Origin: an uncultured Alphaproteobacteria bacterium
Lineage (GTDB): Bacteria > Pseudomonadota > Alphaproteobacteria > Caulobacterales > Hyphomonadaceae
NCBI GenBank assembly: GCA_903831255.1
Contig: CAIKWZ010000043.1
Location: 157,116 to 221,115, forward strand
Reading direction: 5' to 3'
Length of the DNA: 64,000 nucleotides
The notes below the pieces were generated by a model. It was not told the origin of the DNA. It saw nothing but the letters and a program-made list of their open reading frames with translations, and did no database searches. The translations under genes and the position numbers were made by a program. Shown piece by piece: positions 60,073 to 64,000 of this stretch (position 1 is the first letter of the stretch; each line of letters begins with the position of its first letter).

Positions 60073-60542
60073 CCTCGCCCCGCCGCATCGTGGCCATCGA
60101 GATCGACGAAAAAAGCCTGGCGCCTGCAGGCCCTGAGGCGGATCACGAGAGGCGCGTGGCGATCTTCGACCTGATCGAGGGAAACAGTTTCTCGGTCGTT
60201 GGCCATGAGGGGGGGCCTTACGCCATCCTGTTGTCTCTGGCGGACAATCGCCTGGTGTTCGATGTGAGCGAAGAGGGCGGCGCTCCGGTCAGGCGCTTTA
60301 TCCTGTCCGTCACCTCCCTCAGGCGGATCATCAAGGATTATTTCCTCATCTGCGACAGCTATTACGATGCGATTCGCAACGCCTCCGCCGCTCAGATCGA
60401 GGCCATCGACATGGGTCGCCGGGGGCTTCACAATGAGGGATCTCAGCTTCTCGTAGAACGCCTTGTCGACAAGGTCGAAGTCGATTTCGACACTGCAAGA
60501 CGTCTCTTCACTCTCGTTTGCGCCCTTCACGCCCGCAACTAG
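60069..60542 (+). CDS. UPF0262 family protein
   Basis: I start at ATG 60069 (157 residues), overlapping the hisD stop (ATGA). The family markers are [40 protein letters not shown] and [23 protein letters not shown]0262 is restricted to alphaproteobacteria and sits after hisD in many of them. Function unknown. In relatives a low-molecular-weight phosphatase often lies between this gene and infA; here it is absent. Confidence 0.95.
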   Translation: MTSPRRIVAIEIDEKSLAPAGPEADHERRVAIFDLIEGNSFSVVGHEGGPYAILLSLADNRLVFDVSEEGGAPVRRFILSVTSLRRIIKDYFLICDSYYDAIRNASAAQIEAIDMGRRGLHNEGSQLLVERLVDKVEVDFDTARRLFTLVCALHARN

Positions 60543-60620
60543 GTCTCAACGACTGGTCGACGGCGGGTCCCGAATGCGTATATACGGGCCTCCCGCAGGA
60601 CCGCCGGGAAAGAGGAGTTC

Positions 60621-60839
60621 ATGGCGAAAGAAGAACTGATCGAATTCGAGGGCGTGATTGTCGAATTGCTGCCCAACGCCACGTTTCGCGTGAAACTGGC
60701 CAATGAACATGAAATCATCGCCCATACTGCGGGCAAGATGCGCAAGAACCGCATCCGCGTCCTCACGGGGGACAAGGTGCTCGTTGAGATGACGCCTTAC
60801 GACCTGACCAAGGGACGCATCACCTACCGGTTCAAGTGA
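60621..60839 (+). CDS. infA: Translation initiation factor IF-1
   Basis: The 72-residue OB-fold protein ([40 protein letters not shown]) is a textbook IF-1. It binds the 30S A site during initiation. GAGGAG sits before the ATG. Its TGA overlaps the maf GTG (GTGA). A TATATAC element upstream (about 60580) may be part of its promoter. Confidence 0.98.
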   Translation: MAKEELIEFEGVIVELLPNATFRVKLANEHEIIAHTAGKMRKNRIRVLTGDKVLVEMTPYDLTKGRITYRFK

Positions 60840-61459
60840 CCGGCGCGGACGGGGCTGCCGGTCGGCCGCAGCTGGTGCTGGCCAGCGCCAGCGACCGGCG
60901 CGTGATGTTGCTGACCCAGGCCGGGTTGGCCCCCGACCTTGTGGCGCCGGCCGATGTGGACGAGACCCCCCTTTCGGGCGAAAAGCCCGCAGAACTGGCC
61001 TCTCGTCTCGCCGAGCTGAAGGCCAGGCGCGCGCGTGAGGAGCAACCCGGCGCCTACGTTATCGCCGCGGATACGGTTGTGGCCTGTGGACGGCGAACGC
61101 TTCCCAAGGCCGAAACCCTCGACCAGGCGCGATCCTGCCTCGAGCTCCTGTCGGGTCGCCGCCATGATGTGATCACCGGCGTTGCGGTCATCGCCCCCGA
61201 TGGTCGTCTGGCGAGGCGGCGTGTGGGCGCCCGCGTGACCTTCAAGCGCCTCTCCTTGATCGAGATCGAGGGCTATCTGGCCTCCGGCGAATGGCGGGGC
61301 AAGGCGGGAGGCTATGCGATCCAGGGGCTGGCGGGCGCGTTCATTCCCGACATCAGCGGGTCGTATACGGCCGTGGTGGGGCTGCCGCTCCATGAAACAG
61401 CGGCGATGCTTGAAGGACTGGGTTTCCCGCCGGGGCGACGCTGGGGGCGTGAGCCGTGA
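60836..61459 (+). CDS. Maf-like nucleoside triphosphate pyrophosphatase
   Basis: The 207-residue protein has the Maf motifs [39 protein letters not shown] and [16 protein letters not shown]. It hydrolyses non-canonical or pyrimidine NTPs (dTTP/UTP or 7-methyl-GTP) to clean the pool. The start is GTG overlapping the infA stop. It also overlaps the RNase gene by 4 bases. The exact substrate subgroup is not resolved here. Confidence 0.95.
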   Translation: MTGADGAAGRPQLVLASASDRRVMLLTQAGLAPDLVAPADVDETPLSGEKPAELASRLAELKARRAREEQPGAYVIAADTVVACGRRTLPKAETLDQARSCLELLSGRRHDVITGVAVIAPDGRLARRRVGARVTFKRLSLIEIEGYLASGEWRGKAGGYAIQGLAGAFIPDISGSYTAVVGLPLHETAAMLEGLGFPPGRRWGREP

Positions 61460-62511
61460 AGGCGCGCCTGTATGTCGAGGAGGCGGTCGGCGAGCGACGG
61501 CGACTTCTGCTCGACGAGGACGAGAAGCCCTTCAGGCTCGATCTCGAACGCTGGAGTGAGGCGCATGACCGTCCACGACTGGATGAGATCTGGTGGGGGC
61601 GCATCAGGGCTCGTTCGCAAGCCGGCGGGTGGTTCGTCGATCTGGGGCTCGATCGCGATGGGTGGATAGAGGCCAGCCGTTCGATTCGCTTAAGGGAAGG
61701 CGAACGCCTCGCGGTTCGTGTCAAAGCTGAAGCCTGGGCGGGCAAGGGCCCCCTTCTGGTCAGGGCCGAACCCGCCGCTTCCGATACGCGTCCGGACAGG
61801 CCGGGACGCCTTTTGCCGGCGCCGGAGGATCCGTTCCTGAAGGGCGTGGAGATTATCGAACGATGCGAGGGACAGGAGGCGGGTCGCCGCATCGAGGAGG
61901 CGATTGAGGAGGGGCTTGAGGGGCGTCACCCCATTCCTGGAGGCGGTCGCCTGGCGATCGAGACCTTTGAGGCGATGACGGTGGTCGATGTCGACGCCGG
62001 GGGGCGGGAAGGCCGGCCCGAGACGCTGGCGGTCTCCCTGAACCTCGCCGCCGCCCGCGAGGCGGCGAGGCTTATCTCTCTCAAGGGACTGGGTGGGCTG
62101 GTAGTGGTTGATTTCCTGTCCATGCGATCGCCTCCCGACCGACGTGAGACGGTTACCGTTTTTCGCGAGGCTCTGGCTGCCCGCCTGGGCCGGGCGAGCG
62201 AGGTGCTCGAGCTGTCCCGTCTCGGCCTTTGTGAGGCGGCCCTGGCCCGGCGAGCCCGGCCTCTTCGGGAGGCGCTGGGAGAGGATCCGGCTGAACGGGA
62301 GGCCCTTGATGTTCTTCGCGCTATCGAGCGGGAGGCCTGTGAGAGGCGAGGCGCTCGGATCGGAGCTCGTCTCTCTCCGGCCGCCGCTGGCTGGCTGAGG
62401 TCCGACCGGATCGGCTGGCGGGAGGCGCTGGCCGCCCGCATCGGAGAACGCTGGATTATTGAGGATACACCTGCGCCCGAGGGGCGCTGGCGCGTCTGGA
62501 GCCTGACATGA
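61456..62511 (+). CDS. Ribonuclease E/G family protein, short, Zn-link missing
   Basis: The 351-residue protein (GTG start) has the RNase E/G catalytic core: MTVVDVDAGGREGRPET and LNLAAAREAARLISLKGLGG, then LVVVDFLSM with the second metal Asp, then LELSRLGLCEAA. In E. coli RNase E the first motif is D-x-N; here it is D-x-D. The CPxCxG zinc-link and the small dimer domain of RNase E and G are absent, and the N-terminus has only a shortened S1-like domain (FVDLGLDRDGWIEA). A compact variant of this block in alphaproteobacteria. Acts in RNA processing or decay. Confidence 0.88.
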   Translation: MKARLYVEEAVGERRRLLLDEDEKPFRLDLERWSEAHDRPRLDEIWWGRIRARSQAGGWFVDLGLDRDGWIEASRSIRLREGERLAVRVKAEAWAGKGPLLVRAEPAASDTRPDRPGRLLPAPEDPFLKGVEIIERCEGQEAGRRIEEAIEEGLEGRHPIPGGGRLAIETFEAMTVVDVDAGGREGRPETLAVSLNLAAAREAARLISLKGLGGLVVVDFLSMRSPPDRRETVTVFREALAARLGRASEVLELSRLGLCEAALARRARPLREALGEDPAEREALDVLRAIEREACERRGARIGARLSPAAAGWLRSDRIGWREALAARIGERWIIEDTPAPEGRWRVWSLT

Positions 62512-62705
62512 CCGCTCGTCCCTGTCCCATCTGTCGTCGGAAGTCCGAGGAGGCTCACGCCCCGTTCTGCTCCCGGCGTTGCGCTGACGTCGATCTCCAC
62601 CGCTGGCTGTCGGGCGGCTATGCGATTCCCGGCTCCGAGGACGGTGAGGGGGAGGAGGGAGGCTCGAGCCTGCCCGATCGCGATCGCGGGACCGATGGGG
62701 CCTGA
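62508..62705 (+). CDS. yacG: DNA gyrase inhibitor YacG, Cys4 zinc protein
   Basis: The 65-residue protein has CPIC and the paired CSRRC (CPICRRKSEEAHAPFCSRRC), which form the zinc site, followed by DLHRWLSGGYAIPG, the family mark. YacG binds GyrB and inhibits DNA gyrase. It overlaps the RNase gene by 4 bases. The acidic C-terminus (EDGEGEEGGSSLPDRD) is typical. Confidence 0.95.
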   Translation: MTARPCPICRRKSEEAHAPFCSRRCADVDLHRWLSGGYAIPGSEDGEGEEGGSSLPDRDRGTDGA

Positions 62706-62789
62706 CAGGGGGCTATTCGCTCACGAAAAAGCATGGACACCGTCGGAGGCATTTCCTATACAGTCCGCCGTCTTGCCTTGCTGCAGGTC

Positions 62790-62865
62790 GCCCAGGTAGC
62801 TCAGTTGGTAGAGCAGCGGATTGAAAATCCGCGTGTCGGCGGTTCAATTCCGTCCCTGGGCACCA
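62790..62865 (+). tRNA. tRNA-Phe (anticodon GAA)
   Basis: A complete cloverleaf: acceptor GCCCAGG with CCTGGGC, D-arm GCTCAGTTGGTAGAGC, anticodon stem GCGGA/TCCGC around loop TTGAAAA with GAA at 62823-62825, T-arm GGCGGTTCAATTCCGTC, and an encoded CCA ending at 62865. 76 bases. Confidence 0.97.
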
Positions 62866-63096
62866 TTTTCCTTTTCCCCTGAACATGACCGTTTATGGCG
62901 ATCGCGCCCGCGTCGTCGCGCGGATCCCGGGCCTGTCACAGTCGCCCGTTTTTTGGGGGGGCTGGAGGCCTGTCTGAACTAACGCGCAGGGCCGGCCTAA
63001 GCCGGTGTCGCGACCCTCTCGGCGCGAGGGGGCATCCGGAGAGCCCGATGTCGCCATCCGCGTGACATCATCCGCTGATCTCAGGAGGATCTCTGG

Positions 63097-63834
63097 TCAG
63101 AGACTCATGCCGCCATCGATCACGATATTGGCTCCGGTCATGAACCTGGCTTCATCCGAGGCGAGAAGGACAGCGACTGCAGCCACCTCCTCGGGAGTTC
63201 CGAGGCGTCCGTTGAGCTGACGGGCGATGAAGGCCCGTCGGGCGGCCTCGGCATCCCCGGTCGCCGCCATCCGGTCATGAAGGGAAGGGGTGTCCACCGT
63301 TCCCGGAGAAATCGCATTGCAGCGGACGCCCGCGGCCGCGTAATCCCGCGCCACCGACATGGTCAGGCCGATGACCGCCGCCTTGCTGGCGCCATAGGCG
63401 AGGCGGTTGGGAGGCGCCATGACGCTGGAGGCGACGGAGGCGATATTGATGATCGAGCCGTCCTTTCGTTCGAGCATGGAGGGCAGAAACGCGCGCGTCA
63501 GCGTGAAGATGGAGTTGACATTGATGCTGAGGCTCCGGTCGAAGTCCTCCGGCGTGCATTCAAGCAGTGCGCCCTGGGCGACATAGCCGGCGCAGTTGAC
63601 GAGAACGTTCACATCAGGATGGGCCGCGGCGGCCCGGCGCGCATCCTCCGCCTGAGTGACGTCGAGCCCCATCCGGATGAGGCGCTCTCCATCTGGCAGG
63701 GCGAGGAGGGCGGCGGGTCGAAGATCGGTTGCGATCACCCTCGCCCCTTCGGCGAGGAAAGCCTCGCTGATGCTGCGCCCGATGCCCTGGGCGGCTCCGG
63801 TCACGAGGCAGGTCTTTCCGGCCAATCGTCCCAT
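63097..63834 (-). CDS. SDR family oxidoreductase (2-keto-3-deoxy-L-fuconate dehydrogenase type)
   Basis: The 245-residue protein has the SDR cofactor motif TGAAQGIGRS (about 12-21), NAG (about 79-81), Ser in IINIASVASSVM and the YGASK motif (about 146-150), and the C-terminal VRCNAISPGTVDTPSLHDRM stretch shared with 2-keto-3-deoxy-L-fuconate and type 2 3-hydroxybutyrate dehydrogenases. It uses NAD(H). A sugar-acid role (fucose catabolism) is possible but neighbours in this window give no support. Standalone gene. Confidence 0.9.
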   Translation of the reverse strand: MGRLAGKTCLVTGAAQGIGRSISEAFLAEGARVIATDLRPAALLALPDGERLIRMGLDVTQAEDARRAAAAHPDVNVLVNCAGYVAQGALLECTPEDFDRSLSINVNSIFTLTRAFLPSMLERKDGSIINIASVASSVMAPPNRLAYGASKAAVIGLTMSVARDYAAAGVRCNAISPGTVDTPSLHDRMAATGDAEAARRAFIARQLNGRLGTPEEVAAVAVLLASDEARFMTGANIVIDGGMSL

Positions 63835-63912
63835 GATCTTTGTCTATCCCTTCATGGCCCCGAGGGGACCTTCATTCTAAGCGGGGGCCGTCGGCAAGTC
63901 TCGCCGATATAA

Positions 63913-63935
63913 GCGTCGATAACATAAGTCGACGC
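63913..63935 (+). promoter_or_regulatory. 7-bp perfect dyad upstream of the Lys-rich mini-ORF
   Basis: GCGTCGA (63913-63919) and TCGACGC (63929-63935) are perfect inverse copies around TAACATAAG. The element lies 17 bases before the start of the mini-ORF. It could be an operator or a leader hairpin. Confidence 0.45.
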
Positions 63936-63952
63936 AGAACGGGAGGTCGATT

Positions 63953-63991
63953 ATGAGTCTGAAAAAGACAAAGCGGAAAACAAAAGACTAA
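63953..63991 (+). CDS. Lysine-rich mini-ORF at the right edge (12 residues)
   Basis: ATG 63953 follows GGGAGG with 6-base spacing, an ideal ribosome site, and encodes MSLKKTKRKTKD before TAA. Six of 12 residues are lysine or arginine-rich in composition. It could be a translated leader peptide or a very short protein; downstream context is outside the window. Confidence 0.35.
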   Translation: MSLKKTKRKTKD

Positions 63992-64000
63992 TAAAAGCAG

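Overview
The window is GC-rich, densely packed DNA from an alphaproteobacterium. The clearest taxonomic signs are the block murA / DUF2948 / hisD / UPF0262 / infA / maf / RNase E-G / yacG / tRNA-Phe at 56.9-62.9 kb, and a type II secretion (T2SS) locus headed by a lipoprotein gene and a TonB-dependent receptor gene, an arrangement I associate with Caulobacter-like bacteria. Many TonB-dependent receptors and secreted peptidases suggest an aquatic, oligotrophic, protein-scavenging lifestyle. A Caulobacterales, Hyphomonadales or Parvularculales member is plausible, but the genus cannot be read from this sequence.

Region 1 (1-14.1 kb, all minus strand). In transcription order: single-domain prepilin peptidase, proline-linker lipoprotein, TonB-dependent receptor, gspC-D-E-F-G-H-I-J-K-L (gspL runs off the left edge). 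A strong PhoB-box match lies directly upstream of the lipoprotein gene, a perfect 11-bp hairpin separates lipoprotein from receptor, and nearly all gsp genes overlap. Together these suggest a phosphate-starvation-induced secretion locus resembling Caulobacter elpS-T2SS.

Region 2 (14.2-25.2 kb). Secreted S9 and M28 peptidases, an M48 protease/DUF898 pair with a nearby M48 relic, a PadR-PspC envelope-stress unit with an operator-like dyad, a Sel1-repeat protein, an XRE regulator plus membrane protein with a nested dyad in its promoter, and a TraB/GumN protein.

Region 3 (25.2-39.9 kb). A complete MarR-controlled DHA2 tripartite efflux pump, an M61 peptidase, an MHS-type transporter with an unusual periplasmic insertion, a two-component system with an EF-hand protein gene upstream, ExoD, SecF without an adjacent SecD, and a DctA-type symporter.

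Region 4 (39.9-42.4 kb) is a small decayed island: a broken DUF4143-type ATPase, an intact VapBC-type toxin-antitoxin pair and coding-like debris. Region 5 (42.4-53.8 kb) has a divergent S9 peptidase/TonB-receptor pair, two acyl-CoA ligases with a crotonase, and an XdhC/MocA-like molybdenum-enzyme maturation pair; a 14-bp tandem repeat array lies between the last two groups.

Region 6 (53.9-56.6 kb) looks like the remnant of an integrated element: a Fic protein whose catalytic His appears to be Gln, a GAAACGAT repeat array at its promoter, a hypothetical gene, and the C-terminal stump of a large serine recombinase running into the 3' end of tRNA-Thr. Region 7 (56.7-64 kb) returns to conserved housekeeping genes, then an SDR dehydrogenase and a lysine-rich mini-ORF at the right edge.
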